Source: an uncultured Tateyamaria sp.
Lineage (GTDB): Bacteria > Pseudomonadota > Alphaproteobacteria > Rhodobacterales > Rhodobacteraceae
NCBI RefSeq assembly: GCF_947497045.1
Contig: NZ_CANMEU010000002.1
Coordinates: 558,001-622,000 of the forward strand
Reading direction: 5' to 3'
DNA: 64,000 nt
This document shows, piece by piece, positions 28,302 through 38,888 of this stretch; the stretch's first letter is position 1, and every line of letters begins with the position of its first letter. The notes beneath the pieces are model-generated. The model saw nothing but the letters and a program-made list of their open reading frames with translations, made no database searches and was not told the origin of the DNA. The translations under genes and the position numbers were made by a program.

Positions 28302-29990
28302 CTAGCTGTGTTCCTCGGCCGCTGTGGCCGCAAGCGCCCGGTTATACGCCTTGAGCGCATCCACATGGAACAATGCGCCGCGCAATTCGGGTGCTGCGTT
28401 CTGCCCCGTCAGCGTCACCACCGGAACAAAGCGTATCATCGTGCGATCAAAGATTGGCAGCGCCACCTCAAGCGTTGCTGTCGCATCCACATAGATCCCG
28501 TCGCCAATCATCTCCCAACACTTGGCCTCATCCGCGGCGCGCGCGTCATTCATCTTGCGCATGACGCCACTGACCCGGAACATCGCCAGCAAATACGCCT
28601 GCGGCCCGGCGGCCAGATGCACGCCCCGCCGCTCAAGCTGGGTCAGGAAAAAACTGCGATCGACCAGCCGCGACGACAGCGCGGTCGACATCGACACCGC
28701 AACCATCACAGCAAGGCCCGTCTGCCAGTCCCCGGTCAGTTCGAACACGATCAGCGTCGTGGAAATCGGCGCACCCAGAACCGCCGCCGCGACCGCCCCC
28801 ATCCCCGCCAGCGCGTAAAGCGTGACGGACCCCGACACTTCCGGGAAAATACTGGTCGCCACGAGGCCAAAGCCAAGCCCCGACAACGCCCCGATCATCA
28901 ATGACGGCGAGAACACCCCGCCCCCCATGCGGCCCGCCATGGTGATCGCCACCGCTGCCGTCTTGAGAATAACAAACACCACCACCTCGTTCAGTGCCAG
29001 CTTTCCGGTCAGCGCCAACGACGTGGTCTCGTACCCGACCCCAATGATATGGGGATAGAATATCGCAAGCCCCCCCAACAACGCCCCAGCAATCGCGGGC
29101 CGCAACCACCGGGGCAGCCCCGTGCGCGCTTGCAAGGCGGAGCCGACATCATCCGTCCAGAAGATCGCGCGCATCAGCACTACGGCGACCAGCCCACACA
29201 TGAGGCCAAGCAACAGAAACGCGGGCAGTTCCTGATAGAATACCAATTCGTTCGCCTCGGGCAGCATGAACTCGGTAACGTCCCCGAATTCGAGCCGGTT
29301 GATGATTGTTCCCGCCACCGCCGCAATCACGATGGGCGCAAAGGCGTGGACCGCAAAGTGGCGCAACACCACCTCAAGCGCAAAGAGCGCCCCGGCGATG
29401 GGCGCGTTGAAACTGGCCGAGACCGCAGCGGCGACCGCGCATCCCAGCAGGTCCCGCCCCGTAATCCCATCCGCCTTGATCCAGCGGCACACCTTGGTCG
29501 AAATCACGGCAGCGATGTGCACCACCGGCCCTTCCCGGCCCGTGGAACCACCCGAGGACAATGTGATGAAACTCGCAAAGGCCGAAGCCACCCCGGCCCG
29601 CGTGCTGACCCGGCCATCGCGCAAGGCAGCGCCCTCGATCACGTCAGCCACAGATCGGGCCACCCCGTCGGTCGTGAATTTGTGCAGGACCACCCCCACC
29701 ACCAGCCCCCCGATGATCGGGATGATCAGCACCAGATACCACGGCAGCGACGAGGCAAAACTGTGCAGGTATTGCACGTCCTCCGTCCCGTATAGCCAGG
29801 CCTGCAACGCCTCGATCCCTTTGCGGAAAAACAGCGCGGCAAAACCGGCCGCTATCCCGATGGCAAGGGCGATGAACCAGAACTGGATCTGACTTGGGCC
29901 GCGTTGGCGCAGCACATGCCAGCCATCGCGAAATGCGCTGAGCGCATGGTCAAGCTGTTTGGCAAAGATGGGGCGCTGAAAAGGGGACAT
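28302..29990 (-). CDS. ClC-type chloride channel/antiporter
   Basis: A 562-aa integral membrane protein of the ClC family with about ten or more hydrophobic helices across residues 35-450. The ion-path signatures are recognisable: GSTGREGPVVHI near residue 147, including the gating Glu of the GREGP motif, and GGVFSPSL near residue 370. The last ~110 residues are a soluble domain in the place of the CBS pair, but only weakly CBS-like. The gating Glu suggests a Cl-/H+ exchanger rather than a passive channel; this is inference. It lies after recN on the same strand, with a 95-base gap. Confidence 0.94.
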   Translation of the reverse strand: MSPFQRPIFAKQLDHALSAFRDGWHVLRQRGPSQIQFWFIALAIGIAAGFAALFFRKGIEALQAWLYGTEDVQYLHSFASSLPWYLVLIIPIIGGLVVGVVLHKFTTDGVARSVADVIEGAALRDGRVSTRAGVASAFASFITLSSGGSTGREGPVVHIAAVISTKVCRWIKADGITGRDLLGCAVAAAVSASFNAPIAGALFALEVVLRHFAVHAFAPIVIAAVAGTIINRLEFGDVTEFMLPEANELVFYQELPAFLLLGLMCGLVAVVLMRAIFWTDDVGSALQARTGLPRWLRPAIAGALLGGLAIFYPHIIGVGYETTSLALTGKLALNEVVVFVILKTAAVAITMAGRMGGGVFSPSLMIGALSGLGFGLVATSIFPEVSGSVTLYALAGMGAVAAAVLGAPISTTLIVFELTGDWQTGLAVMVAVSMSTALSSRLVDRSFFLTQLERRGVHLAAGPQAYLLAMFRVSGVMRKMNDARAADEAKCWEMIGDGIYVDATATLEVALPIFDRTMIRFVPVVTLTGQNAAPELRGALFHVDALKAYNRALAATAAEEHS

Positions 29991-30085
29991 GGGGCGCGGA
30001 TCGCAATGACATTTACCGTTCCGTCTTAGGGCAAGTCCCGAGGCGGCGATAGCCCGCGTTTTGTCGCGCGGCCTGTGGCGTTGCC

Positions 30086-31735
30086 TTAACCACTCAGCAG
30101 GGCGCGGGCGGCCCCGCGCGCCTCATCCGTGATCGTGTCACCCGCCAGCATACGCGCGATTTCGTCGATACGGTCGGGATCGGCCAGCGGCACCACGCGC
30201 GATGTGGTCATGCCCTTCGCCACCTGCTTTTCCACCCGCCAGTGATGTGCGCCAAGGGCGGCCACTTGTGGTGAATGCGTGACAACCAGAACCTGCCCGC
30301 CCTGCGCCAGCGATGCCAGCCGCCGCCCCACCGCGTCCGCCGTGGCCCCGCCCACCCCGCGGTCAATTTCATCAAAGATCATCGTCAGGCCCGACTGCTC
30401 GCGTGTCAGACACACCTTGAGCGCCAGCAGGAAGCGGCTGAGTTCGCCGCCCGAGGCGATCTTGTTCAGCGCCCCCGCAGGTGCACCGGGGTTGGTGGCC
30501 ACGGTAAAGGCGACCGCATCACGCCCATCGGGACCGGGTGTTTCTTCGGTGATTTGGGTCGCAAACACCGCCCGCTCCATCTTGAGCGGGGCAAGCTCGG
30601 CCATGACCGCCTTGTCAAGCGCCCTGGCGGATTTGGTGCGACCCTCATGCAAAGTGCGGGCGGCGGCATCATAGGTATGTTCGGCGCTGCGCAGTTCTGA
30701 CCGCAAGCGACCCAGATCGGCGTCGCCCGCGTCGAGGGCGGCCAGCTTGGTGCGCAACCCATCGGCAAAGACGGCCAGATCATCCGGGGCCACGCCGTGC
30801 TTGCGCGCCAGGGCGCGGATCGCAAACAGGCGCTCCTCCGCATCCTCCAACTCACTGGGGTTGAACGACATCTGATCAAGGGCGCGGGCGATCCCCTCAC
30901 TGGCTTCATCCACTTCGACCATCGCACGGGCCAAGGCGGCGAGCGGGGCGTCAAGCTGGGTCTCGGCCTGCTCTGCCACCCCGTCAAGCCAGCGCAAGGC
31001 GTCACTCAGCGCACCCTCCGCCCCGCCCTGCCCAAGGATCTGTTGCGCACGCTGGACATCTTCGCGGATGCGCTCGGCCCCTTGCATCATGCGGCGGCGG
31101 GTGTCGAGTTCGGCCTCTTCCCCGGCTTGTGGATCCAGCGCATCCAACTCGGCAACCGCATGGCGCAAAAACTCTTCTTCGGCGCGGATCGCCTCCATCT
31201 CGGCCTCGGCTGCGGCAAGGGCTTTCCTCGCCTCGCCCATGGCACGCCATGTTTGACGGGTGCGGGACCGGGCAGCCCCAAGACCCGCAAAGTCGTCCAG
31301 AATCGCACGGTGACCGCGCGGGTTCAGCAGGCCGCGATCGTCATGCTGGCCATGCAATTCAATCAACGTCTCACTCAGGGCGCGCAGCACCTCGCCCGAA
31401 CAACGCCGGTCGTTGACCCAAGCCGTCTTGCGCCCATCTGCGGTATTCACGCGGCGCAGGATCAATTCGTCACTGGTGGGCAGCCCCGCCTCCTCCAGCA
31501 CGGCATGGGCCGGATGGCCGTCAGGCAGGTCAAACCACGCCGTCACCTCGCCCTGTTTGGCCCCTTGCCGCACCAGTTCGGCCCGGCCCCGCCATCCAAG
31601 CACAAAGCCAAGCGAATCCAAAAGGATAGACTTGCCCGCTCCGGTCTCTCCCGTCAGCACGTTGAGACCGGGCTGGAACACAAGCTCCAACCGGTCAATG
31701 ATCAACATGTCCGAGATATCAAGCCCGCGCAGCAT
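30086..31735 (-). CDS. recN: DNA repair protein RecN
   Basis: RecN is an SMC-like ATPase that acts early in repair of double-strand breaks. The 549-aa length is normal. It begins with MLRGLDISDMLIID and the Walker A motif GETGAGKS near residue 30. A coiled-coil middle follows, with Ala/Glu/Arg-rich helices at residues 150-370. The signature SGGELSRFLLALK is near residue 433, and the Walker B FDEIDRGVGG near residue 458. It is the last gene reading out of the lpxC-bamD end of the dcw cluster, 39 bases after bamD. No LexA-type site was identified upstream. Confidence 0.97.
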   Translation of the reverse strand: MLRGLDISDMLIIDRLELVFQPGLNVLTGETGAGKSILLDSLGFVLGWRGRAELVRQGAKQGEVTAWFDLPDGHPAHAVLEEAGLPTSDELILRRVNTADGRKTAWVNDRRCSGEVLRALSETLIELHGQHDDRGLLNPRGHRAILDDFAGLGAARSRTRQTWRAMGEARKALAAAEAEMEAIRAEEEFLRHAVAELDALDPQAGEEAELDTRRRMMQGAERIREDVQRAQQILGQGGAEGALSDALRWLDGVAEQAETQLDAPLAALARAMVEVDEASEGIARALDQMSFNPSELEDAEERLFAIRALARKHGVAPDDLAVFADGLRTKLAALDAGDADLGRLRSELRSAEHTYDAAARTLHEGRTKSARALDKAVMAELAPLKMERAVFATQITEETPGPDGRDAVAFTVATNPGAPAGALNKIASGGELSRFLLALKVCLTREQSGLTMIFDEIDRGVGGATADAVGRRLASLAQGGQVLVVTHSPQVAALGAHHWRVEKQVAKGMTTSRVVPLADPDRIDEIARMLAGDTITDEARGAARALLSG

Positions 31736-31774
31736 CTGTTCAGCCCATCAGGTGGCAGACACCCGCCCCATTGT

Positions 31775-32644
31775 TTACAGCCAGCGACCCTGGACCGTCT
31801 GACGATAAACCTGCGCCAGCCAACCATTGCCGCGCACCCGCGGTTTCAGGCCCTTCCCGGTCAGCAGCCTGAAGCTGTCCTCGTACCAGTCCGTCGACTG
31901 ATAGTTGTAGCCAAGGATCGCACCAGCGGTTTGCGCCTCATCTGTGAGGCCAAGGGACAGGTAGCTTTCGACCAAGCGGTGCAGCGCCTCGGGCGTGTGG
32001 CTGGTGGTCTGGAAATCCTCGACCACCACGCGGAACCGATTGATGGCGGCGGTGAAGTTGTCACGACGCAGATAATAGCGTCCGATCTCCATTTCCTTGC
32101 CCGCAAGATGATCAAAGGCGAGGTCGAATTTCAGGATCGCGGATTTCGCATATTCACTGTCGGGATAACGCTCGATCACTTCGCGCAAGGATTGGAGCGC
32201 CTGAAAGGTCAGACCCTGATCCCGGCCCACTTCGTCGATCTGATCATAATAGCTGAGCGCGAGCAGATATTGCGCATAGGCGGCGTCATCATCATCGGGA
32301 TAAAAGTCGATGAACCGCTGTGCGGCGGACCGACTGTTGGGATAATCCTTGTCTCGGTGATGCGCAAAGGCCTGCATAACCAGCGCACGGCGCGCCCAGT
32401 CAGAATAAGGATAAAGCCGCTCGATCTCGGAGAAATAGAAGGCCGCCTCGGTCGGATTGCCCTGCTCCAGTTCGAACTCACCACGCTCAAAGATCTGCTC
32501 GGCCGCGAAGGTTTCTAGCGGCACCTCCTGGCGATTGAAGAAACTGCCCGTCGTGGGACGATCGCTGCCGCCCCCACACGCGGACAACATTGCCGTGACC
32601 CCTAGGATCATCGTGAACCGGAAAAAGGATTTACCGCCGATCAT
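31775..32644 (-). CDS. bamD: Outer membrane protein assembly factor BamD
   Basis: BamD is an outer-membrane lipoprotein of the BAM complex that folds beta-barrel proteins. The 289-aa protein starts with a lipoprotein signal ending in LSAC (Cys at residue 22). It then shows the FERGEFELEQGNPTEAAFYF and PYSDWARRALVMQAFAHH segments of the first TPR repeats, and further TPR-like helices to about residue 240. It lies between lpxC and recN on the same strand. This lpxC-bamD-recN order next to ftsZ is common in alphaproteobacteria, so the assignment is secure. Confidence 0.95.
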   Translation of the reverse strand: MIGGKSFFRFTMILGVTAMLSACGGGSDRPTTGSFFNRQEVPLETFAAEQIFERGEFELEQGNPTEAAFYFSEIERLYPYSDWARRALVMQAFAHHRDKDYPNSRSAAQRFIDFYPDDDDAAYAQYLLALSYYDQIDEVGRDQGLTFQALQSLREVIERYPDSEYAKSAILKFDLAFDHLAGKEMEIGRYYLRRDNFTAAINRFRVVVEDFQTTSHTPEALHRLVESYLSLGLTDEAQTAGAILGYNYQSTDWYEDSFRLLTGKGLKPRVRGNGWLAQVYRQTVQGRWL

Positions 32645-32747
32645 ACCCTGCTACCCCCAAGAAACGCTCAACATCGCCCTGTTCCAGGCTGTTTGCCTGT
32701 CTGTACCACAAACATAACCAAGGATAAAATGACGTTTTCGCCCTCGT

Positions 32748-33671
32748 TCAGGCAACTGCCGGAATCTCGTCCCAAACGAGGCCTGCACCGGGCAGCATTG
32801 CCGCCTGTTTGTCCGAACAGGTCACCATCCGGAACGCATCGGGGGTCGCAAAAACCTTGCGCAACAACTGATTGGTCAGCGTGTGCCCTGCGCAGATGCC
32901 TGTGTAGTGACCGATCACCGGGGCACCGGCCAGCGCCAGATCTCCCAACGCGTCCAGCATCTTGTGGCGCACGGGTTCGTCCGAATGGCGCAAACCGCCG
33001 GGGCTCGACACGCGGTCGCCGTTGAACACGACCGCGTTCACACCGGGCGCACCACCCAAAGCCAGACCGCTGGCCTGCATCCGCTCAACATCATCCTGAC
33101 GGCAGAAGGTACGGCTGTCGCTCAACTCGCGCGCAAAGCTACCATTGGACATGTTCAGCGACTTGGACTGACGGCCAATGGCGCTGTCCTCGAAATCGAT
33201 ATGGAAATCGATGCGCATCACGTCCGTCGGGGCGAGGGTCGCAGTTGCATCCCCTTGCGTCACGGTCACGGATTTCAGAATTTCGATGGCCCGGATCGGG
33301 GCACCCAGACGGCGCAGGCCGCGCTGCATGATGCCACGCACAAACGGCACAGCTGACCCATCAAGGATCGGAACCTCGGGGCCATTCACTTCGACCAATG
33401 CATTGTGCACGCCGCAGCCTGCGAGGGCCGCCATTATATGTTCGACTGTACCAACGGACACGCCAGCATCGTTCACAAGCGTCGTGCAAAGGGGGGATTG
33501 GTGGACCACATCATAGCGCGCGGGGATCATCGTGTCGCCGGTTTCGATGTCTGTCCGGCGAAACCAGATCCCATGTTCGGCGGTGGCCGGACGAATCGTA
33601 AGGTGCGCAGGTTTACCCGAGTGCAAGCCGCACCCTGTAAAACTCACTGGCCCTTTGACTGTCGCTTGCAC
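32748..33671 (-). CDS. lpxC: UDP-3-O-acyl-N-acetylglucosamine deacetylase
   Basis: LpxC catalyses the committed step of lipid A synthesis, a zinc-dependent deacetylation. Zinc ligands are visible as His in VEHIMAAL and His/Asp in RHKMLDALGDLAL; a further conserved His is in GHTLTNQ. A GTG start at 33671 (V-QATVKGPVSFTG) gives 307 aa, equal to the usual 305-310, and homology begins at once. The frame is open to an ATG at 33770, but that adds 33 residues without family resemblance. The gene is separated from ftsZ upstream by a strong terminator, so it probably has its own promoter in the 197-base gap. Confidence 0.95.
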   Translation of the reverse strand: MQATVKGPVSFTGCGLHSGKPAHLTIRPATAEHGIWFRRTDIETGDTMIPARYDVVHQSPLCTTLVNDAGVSVGTVEHIMAALAGCGVHNALVEVNGPEVPILDGSAVPFVRGIMQRGLRRLGAPIRAIEILKSVTVTQGDATATLAPTDVMRIDFHIDFEDSAIGRQSKSLNMSNGSFARELSDSRTFCRQDDVERMQASGLALGGAPGVNAVVFNGDRVSSPGGLRHSDEPVRHKMLDALGDLALAGAPVIGHYTGICAGHTLTNQLLRKVFATPDAFRMVTCSDKQAAMLPGAGLVWDEIPAVA

Positions 33672-33820
33672 TGGACCCACCCACTCGCAATTTCTGACTG
33701 ACTGACAGTTATTGCGGTGCAGCAAAACACTCAACTCAATCTTTGCAACGGTCTGAAACATGTGCAACATATCAAGGCGACATAACGCGCACGAAAATAC
33801 AAACCATTGTTTATAAACGG

Positions 33821-33846
33821 AAAAAGGGCCGCCCTTTGGCGACCCT
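33821..33846 (-). terminator. Rho-independent terminator of ftsZ
   Basis: On the minus strand, 22 bases after the ftsZ stop, arms AGGGTCGCC (33846-33838) and GGCGGCCCT (33833-33825) pair over nine positions with one G-T wobble around an AAAG loop. A run of T follows (33825-33821). This separates the dcw transcript from lpxC. Confidence 0.85.
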
Positions 33847-33868
33847 CTCTTTTGTTCGTGACCAAAAT

Positions 33869-35485
33869 TTAGTTGGCTTGGCGCCGCAGGAAGGCCGGAA
33901 TTTCAATCCGCTCCTGTTCCGGGTCTACAGCCTCGGTTGGTTGAGGCGCAGGCGCAGGGGCCGGAGCCGCCCCACGAGTCTGAACGGGCGGCTGTTGGCG
34001 CGTCGGCGCGGGCGCAGGAGCCCCTTCGGGCGTGCCCGTCATCCGGTTGATCAATGAGTTGATGCCGAACCGCGGTTTTTCCGCACTGGGTTGTGCCGCC
34101 GGGGCGGGCTGCGGTGCGGGTGCGGCCTTTTGCGTGGCGGCGCGCAGACGGGCCAACGCCTCGGGCGATGGTGTGCCGGGGGCCGGCGCGCGCGGTGCGA
34201 CGAAGTTTTCAGCAGGCTGCATTTCAGGTTCGGGCGTTGGTTCGAACGCGGCAACTTGCGGCTGATAGGCCGGGGGTGGCAGGTCATCTTCGGCAGCGAC
34301 GGGTGTGTCATCCGCAAAGATATCCTCGGCCATGTCCTGTGCGGCGGCCTCGTTCACATCAAGTTCCTGAAACAGCGATGGCTCTTCGGCGGCTGCGGCC
34401 ACGGGAGCAGATGCCGGTTCTGCCATCGGTGCAGCGGGTGCGGGCGCTTCGGCCGCGACCGATTGCGCCAATGGTGCAGCCATCGACCGGCGCGGCACCG
34501 GCATTTCGGAGTGTACGTCGCTGGCGTCGATGCCCGTGGCAACCACGCTGACGCGCATCATGCCTTCCATCGCCGTGTCCAGCGTCGAACCGACGATGAT
34601 GTTGGCGTCCGGATCGACCTCTTCGCGGATGCGGTTGGCCGCTTCGTCGAGTTCGAACAGGGTCAAATCGTGAGCGCCGGTGATGTTGATCAGAACGCCC
34701 TTGGCACCGCGCAGGCTGATTTCGTCCAGCAGCGGGTTCGCGATTGCCTTTTCGGCGGCCTGGATCGCGCGATCTTCGCCGTCCGCCTCGCCCGTGCCCA
34801 TCATCGCCTTGCCCATCTCGTCCATCACGGCACGCACGTCCGCAAAGTCGAGGTTGATCAGGCCCGGACGGACCATCAGGTCGGTCACGCCTTTGACGCC
34901 TTGATAAAGCACATCGTCAGCCATCGAGAACGCCTCGGTAAAGGTCGTCTTTTCATTGGCCAGACGGAACAGGTTCTGGTTGGGAATGATGATCAGCGTA
35001 TCGACCATCTTTTGCAGGGCATCGACACCGTCTTCGGCCTGCTTCATCCGCTTGGCCCCTTCGAACTGGAAGGGTTTTGTCACAACACCGACGGTCAGCA
35101 CACCCAACTCGCGGGCGGCCTGGGCGATGATCGGCGCGGCACCTGTGCCGGTGCCCCCGCCCATGCCAGCGGTGATAAAGCACATATGCGCACCCGCCAG
35201 ATGATCGACGATCTGCTCAATTGATTCTTCGGCCGCCGCGGCCCCGACAGAGGCGCGCGCCCCGGCCCCGAGGCCTTCGGTGACCTTGATCCCCAACTGC
35301 ACCCGGTTCGTCGCGGCGGACTGTTGCAGCGCCTGCGCATCGGTGTTGGCAACGACGAAATCGACGCCATCCAGTTGTTTTTCAATCATGTTATTGACGG
35401 CGTTCCCGCCTGCCCCACCGACGCCAAACACGGTGATGCGTGGTTTCAGCTCGTCATGTCCGGGCAACGATAGGTTCAAGGTCAT
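33869..35485 (-). CDS. ftsZ: Cell division protein FtsZ
   Basis: FtsZ is the tubulin-like GTPase forming the Z ring. The 538-aa protein has the GTP-binding [12 protein letters not shown] near residue 21, the tubulin signature [10 protein letters not shown] near residue 107 and the [12 protein letters not shown]7-side region near 205. After residue ~320 comes a long Pro/Ala-rich variable linker of about 200 residues. It ends in [16 protein letters not shown], the conserved C-terminal peptide that binds FtsA and other partners. The long linker is typical of alphaproteobacteria. It follows ftsA by 174 bases, which could carry a separate promoter, and ends at a strong terminator. Confidence 0.98.
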   Translation of the reverse strand: MTLNLSLPGHDELKPRITVFGVGGAGGNAVNNMIEKQLDGVDFVVANTDAQALQQSAATNRVQLGIKVTEGLGAGARASVGAAAAEESIEQIVDHLAGAHMCFITAGMGGGTGTGAAPIIAQAARELGVLTVGVVTKPFQFEGAKRMKQAEDGVDALQKMVDTLIIIPNQNLFRLANEKTTFTEAFSMADDVLYQGVKGVTDLMVRPGLINLDFADVRAVMDEMGKAMMGTGEADGEDRAIQAAEKAIANPLLDEISLRGAKGVLINITGAHDLTLFELDEAANRIREEVDPDANIIVGSTLDTAMEGMMRVSVVATGIDASDVHSEMPVPRRSMAAPLAQSVAAEAPAPAAPMAEPASAPVAAAAEEPSLFQELDVNEAAAQDMAEDIFADDTPVAAEDDLPPPAYQPQVAAFEPTPEPEMQPAENFVAPRAPAPGTPSPEALARLRAATQKAAPAPQPAPAAQPSAEKPRFGINSLINRMTGTPEGAPAPAPTRQQPPVQTRGAAPAPAPAPQPTEAVDPEQERIEIPAFLRRQAN

Positions 35486-35659
35486 GGATCAGTCCGCCTG
35501 TCTGGTTTGCCGCATTCGCGGGTGTTTTTGTGCCTAAATTCCCACAATCCTACTGTTTTGTGGCCCCAACGTCACCCTTAAAACGCGGATTTACCGCAAA
35601 ATATGGGCAAATTCTTGCTGTCGTTCACTCTATGTCCACCGAACATCCAGATATTGCGC

Positions 35660-36994
35660 TCACCAGTTGTCCCGGAACCATTTTACAGCCCGGCGCAGCG
35701 ACCGCGCCGGATAGCGATCATGCGGGATATCGAAATCCCACCATTCGTCCTGTGGATGGGCCGCAAACAGCGCAAGGCCCACGGCGCTGGCAAATCCCGG
35801 CCCCGTGGCGGCTTGCGGCAGTCCGTGCACCCGAAGCGGACGGCCCAGGCGCACCTGCTGGCCCAAAATCTTGCTGGCCAACCCGTCGAGGCCGGGGATC
35901 TGGCTGCCCCCGCCCGTCAGCACGATCTGCTGGCTTGGCAGGTGGTCAAACCCGGCGGCATCCAGACGGGCGCGGACTTCTTCCAGAATTTCCTCGACCC
36001 GAGGACGCATGATCCCGATCAACTCGGCGCGGCTGGCTGTGCGACGGTCATGTTCGTAATCACCGGTATCCCCACCGATCTCGATCATCTCACGGTCATC
36101 CATGCCCGTGGCCTGAACGCCGCCGTAGAATGTCTTGATCCGTTCGGCATTGGCCGTGGGCACTTGCAGGCCCATCGAAATATCCGAGGTCACGTGATCG
36201 CCGCCCATGCGCACCGCATCCGCATAGATCATGTGTTTCTTGATAAAGATCGACACGCCGGTAGAACCGCCACCAAGGTCGATACAGGCCGCGCCAAGCT
36301 CTTGCTCATCTTCAACCAGCGCAGCAATCCCGGACGCATAGGCCGAGGATGCAATCCCGGCGAGCTCCAGATCACAGCGTTTCACGCAATGGGCCAGATG
36401 CTGCACCGCGGGCGCATCCACCGTCAGCATGTGCATGTCCACGGCCAACGCATTACCCAACTGCCCGCGCGGGTCCGACAGGCCCGAGCGGTGATCGAGC
36501 GCAAAATTCACCGGCTGCGCGTGCAGCACCTCGCGGTTTTCGCCGTAATCCGGCACATCGCATTGCGACAAGACACGGGCCACATCCTGTTCTGACACCA
36601 CCTGCCCTTCCAGATCGACCTGCGCGTCCAGACCATAGCTGCGCGGCTCGGCCCCAGAGAAACAGGCGATCACATGATCAACACGGATGTTTGCCATCTT
36701 TTGGGCTGCTTGCAGGGCAGTGCGAATGGCACGTTCGGTCTCCTGCATCGCGCAGATCTCGCCAAAACGAACCCCGCGCGAGCGGGTGGTGGCCGCGCCG
36801 ATGACCCGGAATCCCGACTGCCCGGCCAATGACCCGATCTCGCCCTCTTCGCCCAGTTTGGTGGTGCCATCAAAGCGCAGCACAAGGCAGGCGATCTTGG
36901 AACTGCCCACGTCCAGAATGGCGACAACCCCCCGCTGCATCGCGATCTTGCGCATGTTCCGCATGCTGCGTTGGCTGTCATATAGATCGGTCAT
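35660..36994 (-). CDS. ftsA: Cell division protein FtsA
   Basis: FtsA is the actin-like ATPase that tethers FtsZ to the membrane. The 444-aa protein contains the phosphate-1 loop VAILDVGSSKIACLVL near residue 23, the CIDLGGGSTGVSIFI phosphate-2 loop near residue 220 and a GGGSQIPGLDGLA adenosine loop near residue 370. The C-terminal end (LRRAVKWFRDNW) is the amphipathic membrane-targeting helix. The start at 36994 (MTDLYDSQRS) is chosen; an in-frame upstream start lies within ftsQ. The ftsQ stop is five bases upstream, so translation is probably coupled. Confidence 0.96.
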   Translation of the reverse strand: MTDLYDSQRSMRNMRKIAMQRGVVAILDVGSSKIACLVLRFDGTTKLGEEGEIGSLAGQSGFRVIGAATTRSRGVRFGEICAMQETERAIRTALQAAQKMANIRVDHVIACFSGAEPRSYGLDAQVDLEGQVVSEQDVARVLSQCDVPDYGENREVLHAQPVNFALDHRSGLSDPRGQLGNALAVDMHMLTVDAPAVQHLAHCVKRCDLELAGIASSAYASGIAALVEDEQELGAACIDLGGGSTGVSIFIKKHMIYADAVRMGGDHVTSDISMGLQVPTANAERIKTFYGGVQATGMDDREMIEIGGDTGDYEHDRRTASRAELIGIMRPRVEEILEEVRARLDAAGFDHLPSQQIVLTGGGSQIPGLDGLASKILGQQVRLGRPLRVHGLPQAATGPGFASAVGLALFAAHPQDEWWDFDIPHDRYPARSLRRAVKWFRDNW

Positions 36995-36999
36995 AACTG

Positions 37000-37881
37000 T
37001 CACTCGGTCCCGGAATTCAACTGTCGGATACGCCACCATTCTTCGGTGGCGGTCGTGTTCATGCGCACGGTCGGGCGGCCTGTCAGACGCAGATCAATGC
37101 GGGCGATGTCGCGGCTGAGGACTTCGTCCACACCGTGCAGGGCAATCACGCGTTCAAGCGCCCCCACCGGGTTTTCGACCGGAAGCATGATGCGCTGGTC
37201 GCGATCCAGCACCACGTCCCACCGCCGATCGCCAAGACGGACAAGGCCGCGCAGTCGATTGCCCAACGGGGCCCCGGCCCGCACCAGCGTCAGCGCCTCG
37301 TGCACATGGGCCGGGGCACCGTCGCCTGCAATCACAGGCAGGTTGGGCCGCAAACCACGGCGCGCGATGGGGCCAACATGCACACCGCTTTCGTCGATCA
37401 GTGTCAGACCCTCGGGCGTGCGCCAGATCGCAACAGGCACGCGCGGGATCAGATCGATTTGCAGCACACCGCCGGGGCGAATGCGCACGCTCGCCTCGCG
37501 GATGGGCGGCATTTCAAGGATCCGCGCCCGCATCGCAGCCGGATCGAGGTCAAAAGACGAAATCGGGAAATCCAGCGGGATCGCGGTGCGGATCGCATCG
37601 GCCAGTTCCGGGTCACCCCCGTCAATGGCCATCAGATTGACCATGAATTCGGGGCGCTGCTCGATGCTGGCCCGCGTCTCGGCGACCGTGTCGCGGATTG
37701 CGGCCTGGGTGTCCGGATCCGACAGGAACCACGTGGCCGCCCCAAGTGAGACCGCAAAGGGCAAGCCTGCCCGCAAGGTCAGGCGGAACAGCGGCGTCAA
37801 CATCAGCCGCTGCATCCGGTAAGACCACCGCGAGGGGGCCGGGTCGGCCTTGGGGCTACGGCGGCGGTTCAACGATGGCAT
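37000..37881 (-). CDS. ftsQ: Cell division protein FtsQ
   Basis: FtsQ is the bitopic divisome scaffold that binds FtsL and FtsB. The 293-aa protein has a basic cytoplasmic tail (residues 1-45), one membrane segment ([18 protein letters not shown] near residues 37-56), a POTRA-like domain ([21 protein letters not shown]) and the beta-rich C-terminal domain. The start at 37881 (MPSLNRRR) is preferred; it overlaps the ddl 3' end by 13 bases. It is followed at once by ftsA. Confidence 0.93.
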   Translation of the reverse strand: MPSLNRRRSPKADPAPSRWSYRMQRLMLTPLFRLTLRAGLPFAVSLGAATWFLSDPDTQAAIRDTVAETRASIEQRPEFMVNLMAIDGGDPELADAIRTAIPLDFPISSFDLDPAAMRARILEMPPIREASVRIRPGGVLQIDLIPRVPVAIWRTPEGLTLIDESGVHVGPIARRGLRPNLPVIAGDGAPAHVHEALTLVRAGAPLGNRLRGLVRLGDRRWDVVLDRDQRIMLPVENPVGALERVIALHGVDEVLSRDIARIDLRLTGRPTVRMNTTATEEWWRIRQLNSGTE

Positions 37882-38792
37882 GAGGCGTCCTCCACCATCC
37901 ACACGCACAGCTCACCAAAGGAAATGCCCGCGGCCAGCGCCTGCTCCGGGGTCAGGGATGTGGGCGTCATGCCCGGCTGCGTGTTGGTTTCCAGCAGGAT
38001 CAGCCCGTCCGCGCCCTTGTCCTCATCCCACCGGAAATCGGTGCGGCTGACACCGCGACAACCCAGGGCGTTGTGGGCGCGAACCGCATAATCAAGGCAA
38101 AGCTCGGTGATTTCGGTGGGCACATCGGCAGGGATCACATGGCGCGACCCGCCCATCTTGTACTTGGCATCATAGTCATACCAGCCGTTGGTGATGATAT
38201 CGGTCACACCGAGCGGACGCGTGCCCATCACGGTCGTGGTCAACTCGCGCCCCGGCGCAAAGGCTTCGACCATCACATCGGCAGGCATGTCGAGGCTGAG
38301 TTGCGGGGGACCATTGGCCGCCTCATGCACGAGATAGACACCAACGCTTGAGCCCTCATTGTTGGGCTTGACCACATAAGGGGGCTGCATCACGTGGCGC
38401 GCACGCACGTCTGAGGCGGGCGCAATGATGCTTTTGACGACAGGCAGACCGGCGGCGATATAGACGTCCTTGGTGCGCTGCTTGTCCATGGCCAGCGCCG
38501 AGGACAGCACACCGGAATGCGAATACGGAATGCCCAGCCATTCGAGCATGCCCTGCACGCAGCCGTCTTCACCCCACCGCCCATGCAGGCAATTCAGAAC
38601 CGCGACTGGTTTTTCGGATGCAAGAACAGAAGCGAGATCGGGGCCTGCATCGACCTCGACCACCTCATATCCCCGGTCCCTCAAGGCGGCTGCGCAGGGT
38701 TTCCCGCTGGACAGGGACACCTCGCGTTCAGCCGAGGGGCCACCCATCAATACAACCACTTTTTGGGACGTCCTGCTCGACTGACCCGCCAT
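37869..38792 (-). CDS. ddl: D-alanine--D-alanine ligase
   Basis: Ddl joins two D-Ala molecules using ATP for the pentapeptide stem. The 307-aa ATP-grasp enzyme shows [19 protein letters not shown] near residue 12, the [16 protein letters not shown]-terminal catalytic region, [15 protein letters not shown] with the ATP lysine near residue 140, and the C-terminal metal-binding [15 protein letters not shown]. Its 3' end overlaps ftsQ by 13 bases, consistent with a single transcript murB-ddl-ftsQ-ftsA. A 96-base gap separates it from murB. Confidence 0.97.
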   Translation of the reverse strand: MAGQSSRTSQKVVVLMGGPSAEREVSLSSGKPCAAALRDRGYEVVEVDAGPDLASVLASEKPVAVLNCLHGRWGEDGCVQGMLEWLGIPYSHSGVLSSALAMDKQRTKDVYIAAGLPVVKSIIAPASDVRARHVMQPPYVVKPNNEGSSVGVYLVHEAANGPPQLSLDMPADVMVEAFAPGRELTTTVMGTRPLGVTDIITNGWYDYDAKYKMGGSRHVIPADVPTEITELCLDYAVRAHNALGCRGVSRTDFRWDEDKGADGLILLETNTQPGMTPTSLTPEQALAAGISFGELCVWMVEDASCHR

Positions 38793-38888
38793 GTGCCTCT
38801 CGTCTCGGAGCCCGTTTTCGGGCCCTCATTGGTTATCGCCGATATTTGATTTTTATGTTCGGCCCGCCTTGCCCATAGTGCCGGTTTT

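Noticed and set aside
28302-29990. Assigning a full CBS-pair domain to the ClC C-terminus
   Set aside because: The last ~110 residues are too short and weakly similar to claim a CBS pair.
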